Assembly: GCA_028753945.1 (NCBI GenBank)
Contig: JAPNXP010000003.1
Location: 4,092,001 to 4,156,000, forward strand
Direction of reading: 5' to 3'
DNA length: 64,000 nt
DNA from: Hexactinellida sp. DTS-2022
Taxonomy: Eukaryota; Porifera; Hexactinellida
The first letter of the stretch is position 1, and every line of letters begins with the position of its first letter. The notes under the pieces are model-generated. The model was not told the DNA's origin. It did no database searches and saw only the letters and a list, made by a program, of their open reading frames with translations. Positions 21,668-32,759 of this stretch are shown here, in pieces. The position numbers were made by a program, and so were the translations under genes.

Positions 21668-21965
21668 ATCTACCTCTATATTAAAAGCAATTGTTGTTTG
21701 TTTGTGTGTGTGTGTTTGTCCAGAATTGATTGAAAAGACTACGAGTCCCAGAAAGCTGAAAATTATATCCTAGGGTAATTTTGAACTGCGACAACGATCT
21801 ATTAGTTTTTGAAACAAAATAACGGGAGGAGACAAAATAAAGGCACTTATTTGGGAATAACTCTTTCAGTTCTTATCCGATTCACCCACAATTTTAGATG
21901 GCAAGATAACATGAAATGAGACACACGTAATCCGATTTATGGGTATATGACGTCACGTGGGAATT
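21668..21965 (+). repeat. Dispersed repeat R2b
   Basis: TTAAAAGCAATTGTTGTTTG, then a GT tract, GTCCAGAATTGATTG and AGACTACGAGTCCCAGAAAG. The family recurs reversed at 26240-26530 and 26740-26930, with AGGACTCGTAGTCTTTCCTA. The poly-GT then fixed core layout parallels R2a. Confidence 0.6.
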
Positions 21966-22199
21966 TATTATTACTGTATTATTATTATTATTGCTTTAAA
22001 TTCATTGCACATATTCACATATTAAATTCACTGCACATATTGAGGTATGGTTATTACTCTGTCTCGACTCCACCTGCATGTATACAGTTTAGTTAGTTCT
22101 ATTAGTGATTTATTAATAGCATACAGAAATGCATAAGTTTAGATATTTAGATATGAATAAGTGTTTATATAAATTCCTATTTGAACTAGATAAATCTTT

Positions 22200-22830
22200 T
22201 CTCTATTCTGTTTTTACCTCACGGTGGGTAAGGCCGCAAAGCGGCCGTTATTTGTATTACATAGTGTCTACCACGAACGAACAAAGGTCGCGAAGCGGCC
22301 TTTGTGAGAGAGTGATCCGTCGCGAAGCGACCGAGACCGAAGGGCTAGTTGAATTAAATTTACAATATTATAGTGACTAAATTATAAGTTAGTTAATTCA
22401 TTAAGAAATTATTTATATAGAGCTCAGCACTAGTAGAGTTCAGTTTTTCAGTAAGTGTATTCAGGCAACTGAGAAAGGTCAGTTTTTCCCAAGCTTTGAA
22501 GTTGACCTTTAGAAAGTAAGCCTGGGCTTTTAGTATGGGAAAAAAATCGAAACTCTATTAGAGCTCAGCTCTATATAAGCATTCTCATTAATTAATTAAT
22601 ACTTTCATTTTCACTTTTAATTAAATTGAAATTCAATCAAGTTTCACTTTGACTTGGTAACTAAGTGTTTTGACTTTAATTAACTAAATCGATTGTAAAT
22701 ACAGTAAATCAATTCTAAGTTAATTTTAACTCGATTTATTATAAACGAGCCCTTCGGTCTCGGTAGCTTTGCGACGGATCGGTGCTACGCATCTAAGTTT
22801 ACGGCCGCTATGCAGCCTTGCTCCTCACTA
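22200..22830. repeat. Repeat with clustered CTTCG-type hairpins (copy 1 and half copy)
   Basis: GGCCGCAAAGCGGCC, GGTCGCGAAGCGGCC and CGTCGCGAAGCGACCGAGAC lie at 22230-22340, and CGAGCCCTTCGGTCTCGG returns at 22747. Each is a short GC stem with a 3-4 base loop in otherwise AT-rich DNA. A cleaner copy is at 25110-25245. Confidence 0.6.
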
Positions 22831-22904
22831 AACAATTGATTATAAAGTTAGTAAAATTTGTCATTATTTTGGCATCCCTCTCCACCATTTTCCATACTTT
22901 TAAC

Positions 22905-23060
22905 TTGTTTACCAATAAAAACCCGTTGAAAGGTAACTTTTAGGTTGATTTTGAATTTTTATTAATTTGTTTACCTATTTGTGTAAACAACAACAACAAC
23001 AAATATTCATATTAGAAATGCGAAATTCGTAATCAGCATATTGTTTACCTATTAAATAAT
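22905..23060 (-). repeat. Repeat R3 (reverse copy)
   Basis: AACCCGTTGAAAGGTAACTT, ACAACAACAACAAATATTCA and GCGAAATTCGTAATCAGCAT match the units at 32005-32370 in reverse orientation. Confidence 0.65.
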
Positions 23061-23077
23061 ACAATTGGAAGTTAGTG

Positions 23078-23246
23078 CAGGGGCGTAGACTCGGGATGGG
23101 GATTGGTAGGGCCATTGGGCCTAGACTCAGGATTGGTAGGGCCATTTATGCTAACTTTCATAATACTTTTAATAGAAGATGATGGCTCTTGACAAGTTAT
23201 TGGTAGGGCCATGGCCTCACCAACCCTACCGGAGCCTACGCCTATG
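23078..23246. mobile_element. hAT5-like MITE with 5-bp TSD (TAGTG)
   Basis: Ends CAGGGGCGTAGACTC and GAGCCTACGCCTATG are inverted and flanked by TAGTG at 23073-23077 and 23247-23251. GGTAGGGCCAT units repeat inside. Confidence 0.75.
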
Positions 23247-23349
23247 TAGTGTCTATCTCAATTTTCAAATGCGGTTTCTATTCCCCCATCACATTAATAC
23301 AAATTATACAATCCGGACAAACAAACACCAATCGAGTTTATTAAAATAG

Positions 23350-25075
23350 ATTAACAAGTAATAATGCGAATAAACTAAAACAAATCTTTTGTGAACCAGA
23401 TGCAGGGAGTCCAGAAGGAAAATACAATTTGTGATCTAGGTATACATTATGCAGTTTTGTCCTAAATGCATTTACGTATATAGTTTTTAGTTACAAAATA
23501 GTACATATATGCGCATATTTCAATCGAACACCCATGAAACTTCAAATATTTCAAGCGAACACCCATAAAGCTTTAACACAACAACAGGAAAGGAAGAAAA
23601 AATGTTCCTAATTCATACTATGCAAAAATAATAATACATACACGTAGTATATAGTTATCGTTAATATATAATTCTTCTGTTACAACTCAATATTGTGAAA
23701 CACATTAATTTGTTTTCAGTATTGAACGAGCCCTCGTTCGCATGGAGACGAATCATTAATTAATTAAGAATATGTCCTATCACGGAGGGAGACATATGTG
23801 TGAGACTTTTGTATACATAAATACGACGTTTGTTACACATAATTTTCATAAATTATCTTAAATTAAAAATAGTACACTCATAACTCTGTCATAAGTATAT
23901 TTCGTTCGTTGTCAATAATAGAATATGTGGTCTACATATATCATGGAACTTATTTTGAAAATATTCTCCGAATTTCGAAATGGAAAAACAATGGTTATCT
24001 AATCACGCTAATTAAAACTGCAAGTATAATTTTTCGAGCAGAGGAGGATCCATCCAGGGGGGCCTGGGCACCCCCCTTCGTAACTGTAATTGACAAAATT
24101 GAGGCTGAAATTGTAGGATTGCCGTGGGTATGGGAATTGTAATTTTTTTAGTCTATGGGAATTCCCACATGTGGGAATCATGTGGGAATTCCCATAGGAT
24201 TATCAATAGAAATTCCACAAATTCATATAGATCATTATCTATAATAAAGTTGTTTGTGCGTGTGTATGTTTGTCCTCACATCTCCTCTGAGAGTTCTCAA
24301 CAGATAGATCTGAACCAAATTTTGTATGTCACTTAGAGGCTACCCAACCACCCTGAATAAGGAATTTTTAAGAGATACCTACATTCTCGCGGAGTTAACT
24401 CAAAATATGTGATTTTTTGGCACCTTCCCATACATTTCAATGGGAATTATCAGAAGTTCACAGAATCACAGTGCTGCTAGAAAAACATTTCAAACGTGCA
24501 CTCTAGGTTTTAGCGTATGAGGAATCCAAATATGATATTTTAAAGTCAATATAATGCATAATTTGCAATTTACCACATGCATATTTTTCACACTTTGCGA
24601 GGGTACCGTTTTCACATTATTCTGACTCGAGTTTTATTGGTAGCAGATTTATAATTACATGCGAAACTTGTATTAGCGGTATGGGTGGTTTTTAACTCTT
24701 TGAAGTTATTCAAGTGTAATTCTCCAATCACCTCTGTAATTGCATAACTAAGCTTAAAATGTTTACAGCATTACTAAGTTCACTCTATTTTTGGAATGCA
24801 ATTAAATTATTTAGGATAAGGCTTCCCATAGGTGTATTACTGATTTTTTAGTTTTCGCAAAATTAAATCTAATAAAGTATAGTCGGTATAGAGCTCCAAT
24901 AATTTCAGTGATTAATCAGTATATTTATAACTACATTTGCTGACCACTTCAGATCCCTAACCCAAGTTTAACCAAAGATTAACTTCCCAATCCTGAAATT
25001 CGTCAAAGAAAGTGCCAAAAAGTGATATTTTTGACCTTGATTTGGCTCCACTCACACACTAATTGTTAGTTTACT
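23350..25075. other. No gene seen; repeats and AT-rich spacer
   Basis: Holds a GT-rich R2-like start at about 24235, GGAGGATCCATCCAGGGGGG-type MITE debris near 24040, and a perfect palindrome at 24153-24197 listed separately. Confidence 0.4.
24153..24197. repeat. Perfect inverted repeat, 19-bp arms
   Basis: CTATGGGAATTCCCACATG, a 7-base spacer TGGGAAT, then CATGTGGGAATTCCCATAG. The arm itself contains the palindrome GGGAATTCCC, so alternative cruciforms are possible. Confidence 0.8.
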
Positions 25076-25109
25076 TCAATGAGGTCGCAAAATGATATTT
25101 ATACTATTA

Positions 25110-25245
25110 AGAAATACGAGCCCTTCGGTCTCGGTCGCTTCGCGACGGATCACTCTCTCACAAAAGTCGCTTCGCGACTTTTGTTCGTTCGTGTTAGGCA
25201 CTACGCGATACAATTAACGGCCGCTTCGCGGCCTTTCCCTTCCCA
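25110..25245. repeat. Repeat with three GC hairpins (copy 2)
   Basis: GGTCGCTTCGCGACGG, AAAAGTCGCTTCGCGACTTT and ACGGCCGCTTCGCGGCC lie within 110 bp, preceded by CGAGCCCTTCGGTCTCGG. These stems would form very stable DNA or RNA hairpins. The class of element is unknown. Confidence 0.65.
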
Positions 25246-25489
25246 AAAAGCTATATATAATATTACTAATGAGTTCACCTGTGGCTAGTGAAATACACAC
25301 TGTGACTTAATAACGCGTGCCTAAAATTAAATTTTGGGTTGTGATTACTGTAATTTGTTTGGGGAATTATGTTGAGTAAGTTATTCTCATTGCTCAATAG
25401 TTATTAATTAATAGTTAATTAATAGCTCAATAATTCTTAAGGGTAGCTCGTTCAGCTATATTAAAGGTTAGCTTGTTAGCTCAATTAAA

Positions 25490-25720
25490 ATTTACATGTA
25501 CGGATAGAGAATTAAATTCCACACCTTTTCACAGTGCACGAATTTTCAAATTGGGTTTCGTTAGTGCCACAATAGAGTTGCAAGTTTCCTTTGTTTGCTA
25601 ACACTTCAGTTCCATTGAAAGTGTTAAATCTAATTCTATTGTTTCAACTTGTAATAATTATATTGATTTGACTTGTTAAATCTTATTCTATTGTTTCAAC
25701 TTGCGATAAATATATTGATT
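25490..25720 (-). repeat. R1 repeat body, reverse fragment
   Basis: CACCTTTTCACAGTGCACGA, CTTTGTTTGCTAACACTTCA and TTCTATTGTTTCAACTTG match the R1 block in reverse. A related R1 hairpin follows at 26014. Confidence 0.7.
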
Positions 25721-26013
25721 TAACTTATAAATTCCAGTTGGCTTCTATTAAATTGTAGTATTACTATACAATGGATTAAATTAAATAATATAATATAAGG
25801 AATTTGTTGACTCAACTCTACCAACCGTGGATAACATTGCTAAAATAAATTACTAATAATATATTTAATTATCAATACATAATGAATGAATGGCATTAAA
25901 CTCTTGATGGTTTATGATAGAAGCTAACTTCAAATTTATCTACCATTCCTTGTGACTCGGACCAATTAACAAATGGTTCTTGACACCTTGAGGCGTTGAT
26001 GACTTGGCAAAAA

Positions 26014-26130
26014 AATCCAAAATTGCAGCTGTGCCGACAGCATGTTCCTTTGGAGGCACTATCAATAAACCACCAACAAAATATAGTGCCACCAAAGGAA
26101 CATGCGTCGGCACAGCTGCAATTTTGGATT
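26014..26130. repeat. R1 hairpin, copy 2
   Basis: AATCCAAAATTGCAGCTGTG and CACAGCTGCAATTTTGGATT are perfect outer arms; the interior repeats the CATGTTCCTTTGGAGGCAC stem. It is one of the best-preserved stems. Confidence 0.8.
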
Positions 26131-26239
26131 TTGTTATTGCCTGGCGCAGATTAAGTGCGAGAATTATAAAAATTTCTAGAGACATGCAATACATTCTGTT
26201 TTATAATGTGACAAAATTATTTGTCGATTGAACCAAAAA

Positions 26240-26930
26240 TGTAAGAGCTGAATCCAAATTAGTTCCTAGGTGACGTCACATTCCCATAAATTGGTATACG
26301 TGTGTCTCATTGCATGTTGTGTTATTATCGAAAATTGTGGGCGAATCGAATAAAAACTGAATGAGTTATCCCCAAATATGTGCGTTTATGACGTCATAAT
26401 CCCGTTATTTCGCTTAGAAAACCAATAGATCGTTGTCAGCGTGTAAAATTACCCCTGTATGCCAATTTTCAGCTTTCTAGGACTCGTAGTCTTTCCTATT
26501 AATTCTGGACAAACACACACACAAACACACACTTGCACTTTGCTATACCTGTGTTGGTACGATACACTATTTATGGTTGATTAGTGCAGGGACTAATTAA
26601 TTAACTGTGTCACAATCAGAAGTAAAATGGGAATTCGTGAACTGCTATCAGGTGTAGAAATTTAGTGTACGTCTAATGATTTGAATTTTCTACAGATCGG
26701 AGCAAAATTGGGAAGCTAGTACAAAATATCTGTTTTTTGCAACCGTGACGTCATAATCCCGTTATTTCGCTTAGAAAACCAATAGATCGTTGTCGCAGTA
26801 CAAAGTTACCCCTGCATGCCAATTTTCAGCTTTCTAGGACTCGTAGTCTTTCCTATTAATTCTGGACAAACACACACACACACAAACAAACAAACAAACA
26901 AACACACAACAATTCCGCTTTTAATATACA
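26240..26930 (-). repeat. Dispersed repeat R2b, two reverse copies
   Basis: CCGTTATTTCGCTTAGAAAA, CAATAGATCGTTGTC and GGACTCGTAGTCTTTCCTAT occur twice, about 360 bp apart, each ending in a CACACA tract. No gene is seen from 26131 to 27190. Confidence 0.65.
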
Positions 26931-27194
26931 GATATCTGAAATTTTGAAAGCAATCCCTTATAGTAGGGCAGCTTAAGCCCATATTTTGGAAGGATGTGGA
27001 CATCCCGGACCAAAGCACCAAATTTTTTCTACGTACAGACCATTGCTTGGGCACTCGATTTTTGGTAGGATCCTCTTCCGCCGGATGCATTATGACCTCC
27101 ATCAAGCATTTTCAAAAATGACCACTTTAATATTATTCGGACAAAAGCCCGCATTCACGAACTCATGTCAAATGACTTCGTTATGTCCAAAATA

Positions 27195-27285
27195 ATCAAA
27201 AATATTGTCACTACAGGGATTCGAACCCATAACCTCAAGCATACATTCTCCATATGCTTTCTACCGTGCCGTTGATACATATTAG
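27195..27285 (-). ncRNA. tRNA-like sequence, probably a tRNA-derived SINE or tRNA relic
   Basis: On the minus strand, CGGCACGGTAGAAAGCATAT resembles a pol III A box region, a stem AGCATA...TATGCT forms an anticodon-like arm, and GAGGTTATGGGTTCGAATCC contains a perfect B box (GGTTCGAATCC). The acceptor stem cannot be closed convincingly, so a functional tRNA is not claimed. Confidence 0.55.
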
Positions 27286-27851
27286 TAATATATAATCTGA
27301 TATTAGTATCAATATGCACTATAAATAACCATCAAGGTACATAAATGTGAGGAATTTTCACATAATCACCGATGTCATCAAAAATGACGTCACTAATAAT
27401 GTATTTTTGACCTAAAACTGTATAGATTTTGAAAAATTTGCACTTCCAACATAATTCCAGGTTATTGTTGCATGTTATTTCATTATAATCTCCACATTAA
27501 TTTTTAAAGTTAAATACCGCAAAATTTGGCGGCAAGCATCCATAAGGTAATTTATGAATATATAAATACTATTTATCACATTCATTTAATTAATAAGCTA
27601 TATACAGCAGATCTTGTATATAACGGTCACCAAAAAAAAAAAGATGGCCGCTTTGCAGAGGTAGATTTCTATTGAAAATCGGGCCAGGGAACTTTATTTA
27701 ATGGCCGTATGTGCAGGTGGTCGTTAAAGATCAGTGTCGAATGATTATTATTTGTATTGTTTCGTTCATACTTGAATGACCCATAATCGAATTTGCGGAA
27801 ATAAACAAAAACAATTGATGATTAATAATAAAGATGTGAACAACTACATAC

Positions 27852-28170
27852 TTTGTTGTCTGAGTCTATTAGCTTGTACGCATGTCTCGTGAAATCATTC
27901 GAGCGTCCTTTACTTGTATCAATGGAATAGTAGTACTTTCGCACCAATGGTTTATCTCGAGGGAGTTTTGTGACTCCATTGTGAAACCATCGATACTGAT
28001 CACATCCCCAATCATCTATAGAAATGCACATGCAAGAATAATTGTCTAATATCGAAGCAAGAATATATAATATTAATTGAGACCTCTATACCTTTAATCT
28101 CTGATTTCCCATTAATGCAGTATAAGTAAACGTCCCCTCCTTTCGGCTTGATCGGAGGTGTATTGATGAT
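27852..28170 (-). pseudogene. Transposon-type N-terminal exons (K-G-G-D-V ... D-D-W-x-x-D-x-Y-R-W domain)
   Basis: INTPPIKPKGGDVYLYCING and EIK are followed by a good donor (AAAG/GTATAG), a 76-bp intron (28016-28091) and acceptor CTATAG. The next exon begins DDWGCDQYRWFHNGVTKLPR and runs to a GTATGT donor at 27851. I associate this domain with predicted proteins of DNA transposons in invertebrates; a comparable segment lies in the MULE at 53300. Upstream frame QAYTPQEAAKFLVEISDEAQ is shifted by one base. The rest of the gene was not found. Confidence 0.45.
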
Positions 28171-28407
28171 CTTTGTGCTTCATCAGATATTTCTACAAGA
28201 AATTTGGCAGCTTCTTGTGGCGTGTATGCTTGATAGCGAATACAATATGGTTTTGGGTAGTACATTAATTTTAATGATAGTTACGCGAATTATACAAGGT
28301 AGATATGTAAAATATATTAAGAATGGTCTCCCTGGCAGTTTAGGAATTTGTAAGGATATATAGGATTTATAGAAGCCTATACACGTTAGGTGATCTATAT
28401 GGGAGGT

Positions 28408-28490
28408 TTCGCACTGTCCCGTCCCGTACTTTAGGTACCTGGATTTTCCGGGACGGTTCCGTCCCGTCCCGTCCCGGAAATTAGGCATGC
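28408..28490. repeat. GGGAC minisatellite (MITE debris)
   Basis: Short CCCGTCCCGT runs flank TACTTTAGGTACCTGG, with CGTCCCGTCCCGTCCCGG on the right. Confidence 0.5.
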
Positions 28491-28549
28491 CCTTTTATTC
28501 CAAACTCTTCTATTGACGTACACTCTCCTCCTTTTAAGGTTCCGTATAC

Positions 28550-29270
28550 CATCGAATTTCCGAAAAAAATCGATAAAATATCAATCCTAATCAATTTTGA
28601 TTTTATTGCATTTCCGACCTCTATGGTTACTTTTAATCACTCTCACGAATTTTCTAGGTGAAATACAAATTAAATTTCAAGTTATGGACTCTTATGTGAC
28701 GATCACTTTATGTTACAGTACACGAGCGAACACTGAAAAAATTCGAAAATATCAACCCTAATCAATGTTGCTTATATTGCATTTTCCGAATCTATGTTTA
28801 CCGTCTGTGCACTCTCACGAAATTACTAGGTAAAATACAGATTGAATTTCAAGTTATAGACCCTTATGTCACCATCACTCAGGTTGCTTGTACACGATTG
28901 AACACTGAAATAATACGATAAAATATCGAAACAAAATCAATTTAGATTATATTGCATTTTCGGAATCTATGTTTACCTCTGAGAACTCTAACGAAATTGC
29001 TAGGAAAATACAAATTATATTCCATAATACAGACACTTTTGTCACAACTCTTCACGTTGCAGTGTACGATCGATCACTAAAAATTCGATATAATATGAAC
29101 CCTAATGAATTTGATAATATTGCATTTTTGGCTTCAATAATAACCTCTGAGCCTCTCTTGAAATTACTAGGAAAAATCAAGTTATATTTCAAGTTATATA
29201 CACTTGTCAAACCCGCTTCAGAACTAAATCCTTTTGGTCTAAAGATAATATGCATATTACAACTGGTCAA
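28550..29270 (+). repeat. Degenerate tandem repeat, period about 170 bp, four copies
   Basis: TATTGCATTTTCCGAATCTA-type cores fall at about 28608, 28779, 28955 and 29122. Each is preceded by ATAAAATATCAACCCTAATC and followed by CTAGGTAAAATACAAATT. Diverged single units appear near 29790 and 35930. The period is nucleosome-like, as in many satellites; a centromeric role is not implied. Confidence 0.7.
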
Positions 29271-29373
29271 TTATGAGGTATATCATATTATTTCACTCAC
29301 ATATTTCGTGTCTCCCCCTTCTTATTGCCTCATCCTCCATTATTTCCTCCAACCTCCACAACAGTTATCCTCC

Positions 29374-29735
29374 TCAACGTATGAGGAGGAATGTTAGAAT
29401 GGGGAGGGCTATGGCCCCTAGAAACTTCAAATATTCCATTCTTCTTTCTAGGACCATAGCCCTCTCCTTAGTCTGTGCCAGGTCCTCGGTGAGGACCTGG
29501 GCCGCCTGGCGGAGATCTGCCTCCCGGTTCTCGGAGGCCATGGCTCGGGCCTCCATTTTCTGGGACTGGTCCCACCAGTACAATGTAGTTCCTAAATTTA
29601 TACAATTGTAAGATTTCAGTAAAGTACATTATAATGTGTGAACTTACTCTTGGATAGCATCAAAGAACTGTGGAGCCGAGTCATTGATCGGCTCCAACTT
29701 ATACCGTCATATGCCGGAGGCGGAGGACGTGTCAT
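29374..29735 (-). CDS. Small tail-anchored coiled-coil protein, two exons
   Basis: ATG at 29735 opens MTRPPPPAYDGISWSRS in an 88-base exon that ends at donor CAAGA/GTAAGT. After a 56-bp intron (29592-29647, acceptor AATTTAG) the frame continues TTLYWWDQSQKMEARAM, then a coiled coil of charged heptads to RRMEYLKF. A single hydrophobic segment (about residues 86-101, FLGAIALPILTFLLIR) ends at TGA 29374. Total 101 residues. A cytosolic coil with a C-terminal membrane anchor suggests insertion into the ER or outer mitochondrial membrane. The ATG lies just after an acceptor-like TTAG, so an upstream exon is possible. No named family is recognised. GC-rich coding and canonical splice sites make it the cleanest small gene here. 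Confidence 0.6.
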
Positions 29736-30059
29736 GTCTAATTTTGAAAACAGTATACAAACAATATGGTTCCACTAACCTATAGATAATTTGAAAAAAT
29801 ATCATTTATCAACAATTTATGTTTTATTGCATTTTTGAATAGGTTTTCCTTTTGTGAGCACTCATAGTAGAAATTGAAACTAAGTTGACTATTTGGTAAC
29901 TTATAACTTATTTTCTGACCTTTACTTCAGAAAAATTCATTGGAGCATTCAAGTCATTTTTATTACATGTTCTAATTATGGTATCTCACTTAATAATAAA
30001 TAGCAACCCTAATTGTGTTTCCTAAGATACTATAATACATCAACAAACTAATTCTCGAC

Positions 30060-30190
30060 TAATTGTCCACTATACGTTATGTCCACTATACGAAATGTCC
30101 ATTATACAAAAGGTCCATTATACAAAATGTCCGATAGACGAAATGTCTTAGACGAAATGTCCGTATACGAAATGTCCGCCATTCTGTTTA
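30060..30190. repeat. Tandem GTCCATTATACGAAAT units (MULE-terminus style)
   Basis: Seven or more degenerate units such as TGTCCACTATACGAAATGTC resemble the repeat-built termini of MULEs at 59349 and 61798, but no opposite arm was found. Confidence 0.5.
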
Positions 30191-30683
30191 ACATTAGGGA
30201 TCCACTCTCAAAAGTCCTAAATTTAACAATCATTGGCACTAGAAGTGTAGAATCTCTTTAGAATATCTGTCTCTTGAATATAGAAGCTGACCATAAATGG
30301 GCCTACAGTGTTGCCATTTATGGTCATAAGTGTATTTTTCCAAATTTACTGCCCTTTTCCGGGGTGGAAAAACCCGTTTTTACCAGGGGTTTTTCCGTTT
30401 TTTCTTTTCTGGCAAATACTGTTAATAAATTCCGTACCCAACTAGTTGGAGATATTACCACAACAAACAACAGGTAACAATAATTACTTATTATTCGATT
30501 GTTATATTGTACTATTGTATAGTATTTACTTTAAAATGTAAATACTATGTCTAGCTGTAGGTTAGGTTCGGTCAGGTGACAAATCTCTTTCAAAATATCT
30601 GAACAACTTCAACAATTGCGAAAACCATCTATCAGAGGACGCGAAGGTTGTGAGACAAGTGTTCAAGTTGTTTCCATTTAGCT

Positions 30684-31305
30684 CAGTGGTTCCCAACCTT
30701 TTTTAACTCGTGAACCCCCTGAAGCCTGAAAATTTGGTGGTGCACCCCCAGGACATACCTAAGCCTGAAGGATGGTATTGACAAGGGCATCGATTATAAA
30801 AACAGGATGGGAGTGAACATCATATGGTGTCATTAGGATGAAAAGCGTCAGTATGAAAAATATCACAAGGTTAATCTAAGAATACATGGATTTATAGACG
30901 ATCGAGCGCAGCGAGCGAGAAAAACTTTCTGGGGGTCAAGAGGATTTTCGAATATCATTGAGTATTACTAACATTTTATGACAATAATATTTTGCTGATT
31001 TATGGAGTCTAAAATTATGAGGTGCACCAATATTGGGGGGGGGGATGAATGCCCAAAGGTAGGTTGTGGTAAATTGACCAGTACGTACCAAGCCCTCTTA
31101 GAAAAAGAGTCGGGTAACTTACGGAACACAATAGTAATAAATCAATATAGTCGAGAAATCAGAATTTAACTTGTAGATTATAACTAAATTTTAAAAACTA
31201 AATTTTAATATGGTCATTATTCACTCCACTCCTTGTCCCGTGCACCCCCGAGACATGTCCCGTGCACCCCCAAGGGGTTCATGCACCCCAGGTTGGGAAC
31301 CACTG
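30684..31305. mobile_element. hAT non-autonomous element with perfect TSD
   Basis: CAGTGGTTCCCAACCTTTTT and CCAGGTTGGGAACCACTG bound 622 bp. The 8-bp duplication ATTTAGCT is exact at 30676-30683 and 31306-31313. Interior includes CGTGCACCCCC repeats near the right end and no transposase. Confidence 0.85.
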
Positions 31306-31572
31306 ATTTAGCTGAATATATTTTCCCAAGGAATCGACCAATAATCCATATTATACGTATAGGAAAATTGATTGAATGTTTATTATTAATTAATTAATTA
31401 AATTTGGATACTAATGTTAAATTAATTAATTATTAATTAATTATATTAATTATTTACTTAACTAGCGCGCTTCGCTTGCTAGGTCGCTTCGCACAGAACA
31501 CAACTACACAAAAACCGCTTCGCGGTTGTTGTATGGTAGTATATATACTTCTAACGTTGATTATAAACCGCA

Positions 31573-31690
31573 AAATCTAAAATTACAGCTGTGCCAACAC
31601 ATGTTCCTTTGGAGGCACTATATTTTGGTGGTTGGTTAATTGATAGTGCCTCCAGAGGAACATGTTGTAAGCACAGCTGCAATTTTAGAT
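31573..31690. repeat. R1 hairpin, copy 3
   Basis: AAATCTAAAATTACAGCTGT and GCACAGCTGCAATTTTAGAT form the outer stem; it is more diverged than copies at 26014 and 43905. Confidence 0.75.
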
Positions 31691-31839
31691 TTTTTTCTTC
31701 GCATATGCGGAATGTACATTACGTGTACTATATATGTATTTCGCTTGCAATAACACCTGAATTCATTATTAAGCAATAATTTACATAAATTAAGATGTAT
31801 TACTTGAATTCATTATCCACAATTACCCCCATATATATA

Positions 31840-31940
31840 TTATTAAATTTCGATTGTTGTTTGTTTGTTTGTGTGTGTTTTTGTGTGTTTGTCCGGATTG
31901 TATTAAAGTGGTGGGGGACAAGAAACCGCATCTATAATTC
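31840..31940 (+). repeat. Dispersed repeat R2a
   Basis: TTCGATTGTTGTTTGTTTGT, then GTGTGTTTGTCCGGATTGTA and GAAACCGCATCTATAATTCA, the forward version of 1590-1690. Confidence 0.6.
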
Positions 31941-32004
31941 AGATAGAGACTAAGTTCCAAATGTTATAATATGTAAACAATTGATATAATATGTATAATA
32001 GCTA

Positions 32005-32370
32005 AACAAGTATGCTGAACACGAATTTCGCGTTTAAAATTTATAATATGAATATTTGTTGTTGTTGTTTACACAAAATAGGTAAACAAATAATTAAAAT
32101 TCAAAATCAACCTAGAAGTTTGCTTTCAACGGGTATTAAAGGTAAGTATGCTGAACACGAATTTCGCGTTTATAAATTTATAATATGAATATTTGTTGTT
32201 GTTGTTGACACAAATAAGTAAACAAATCAATGAAAATTCAAAATCGACCTAGAAGATAGCTTCTGACGGGTATTATAGGGAAAAAAGTATGCTGAACACG
32301 AATTTCGCGTTTAAAAATGTAAAATATGAATATTTATTGTTGTTGTTTACACAAAATAAGTTAAGAGCGA
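32005..32370 (+). repeat. Tandem repeat R3, period about 140 bp, 2.5 copies
   Basis: AGTATGCTGAACACGAATTT starts at 32008, 32144 and 32287, each followed by GTTGTTGTTGTTTACACAAA. The last unit is cut where PARP-like coding text begins. Confidence 0.75.
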
Positions 32371-32610
32371 TAAAACTTTCCATTGTCTGTGTGAAGTTAA
32401 ACCATTGATGTCTGTTTTCTATACGCTGCAATCTCAAAACAGTACATCTACTCACGGAAAAGGTTCTAGAAATATCATCCCGTTCACAAGATTCAGGTAA
32501 ATTTCATCAAGAAAATAGTATCGGTATTGTCTTGATCGCCCAATCAATAGGTATATATTGATTTTAATCCTGGGAACATCCAAAGTAGTTGGTTTCAGGC
32601 AGTATAAATT
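32350..32610 (-). pseudogene. PARP catalytic-domain-like fragment
   Basis: The frame reads LPETNYFGCSQD, stop, NQYIPIDWAIKTIPILFS, two stops, NLPESCERDDISRTFSVS, RCTVLRLQRIENRHQWFNF and TQTMESFIA. V-L-x-L-Q-R-I-E-N-x-x-x-W-x-x-F and the preceding E-x-x-x-I-x-x-x-F segment resemble the opening of the PARP/ADP-ribosyltransferase domain (usual I-x-R-I-Q-N-x-x-L-W). The NAD-binding motifs are not present before the R3 repeat cuts it off. It lies about 150 bp downstream of the Deltex copy on the same strand, so it may belong to the same former gene. Confidence 0.35.
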
Positions 32611-32759
32611 GAATCATAGATAACAAATAACAACAAATACAACAAAAGGACACGAACTATCGGTAATCAATAGAACGGACCTATACGTCCGCTCAAAGGG
32701 AACAATTCTGAACAATTGAACCCGTATCCAAAAAAATGTTAACAAATGCAACATACAAA

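Noticed and set aside
27195..27285. Functional tRNA gene
   Set aside because: B box and an anticodon-like arm are present, but the acceptor stem does not close and the anticodon loop is irregular.
30574..30689. Protein-like frame KYLNNFNNCENHLSEDAKVV ending FPFS-stop after a TTAG
   Set aside because: It is short, unrecognised and at the edge of a hAT insertion; support is too weak to call an exon.
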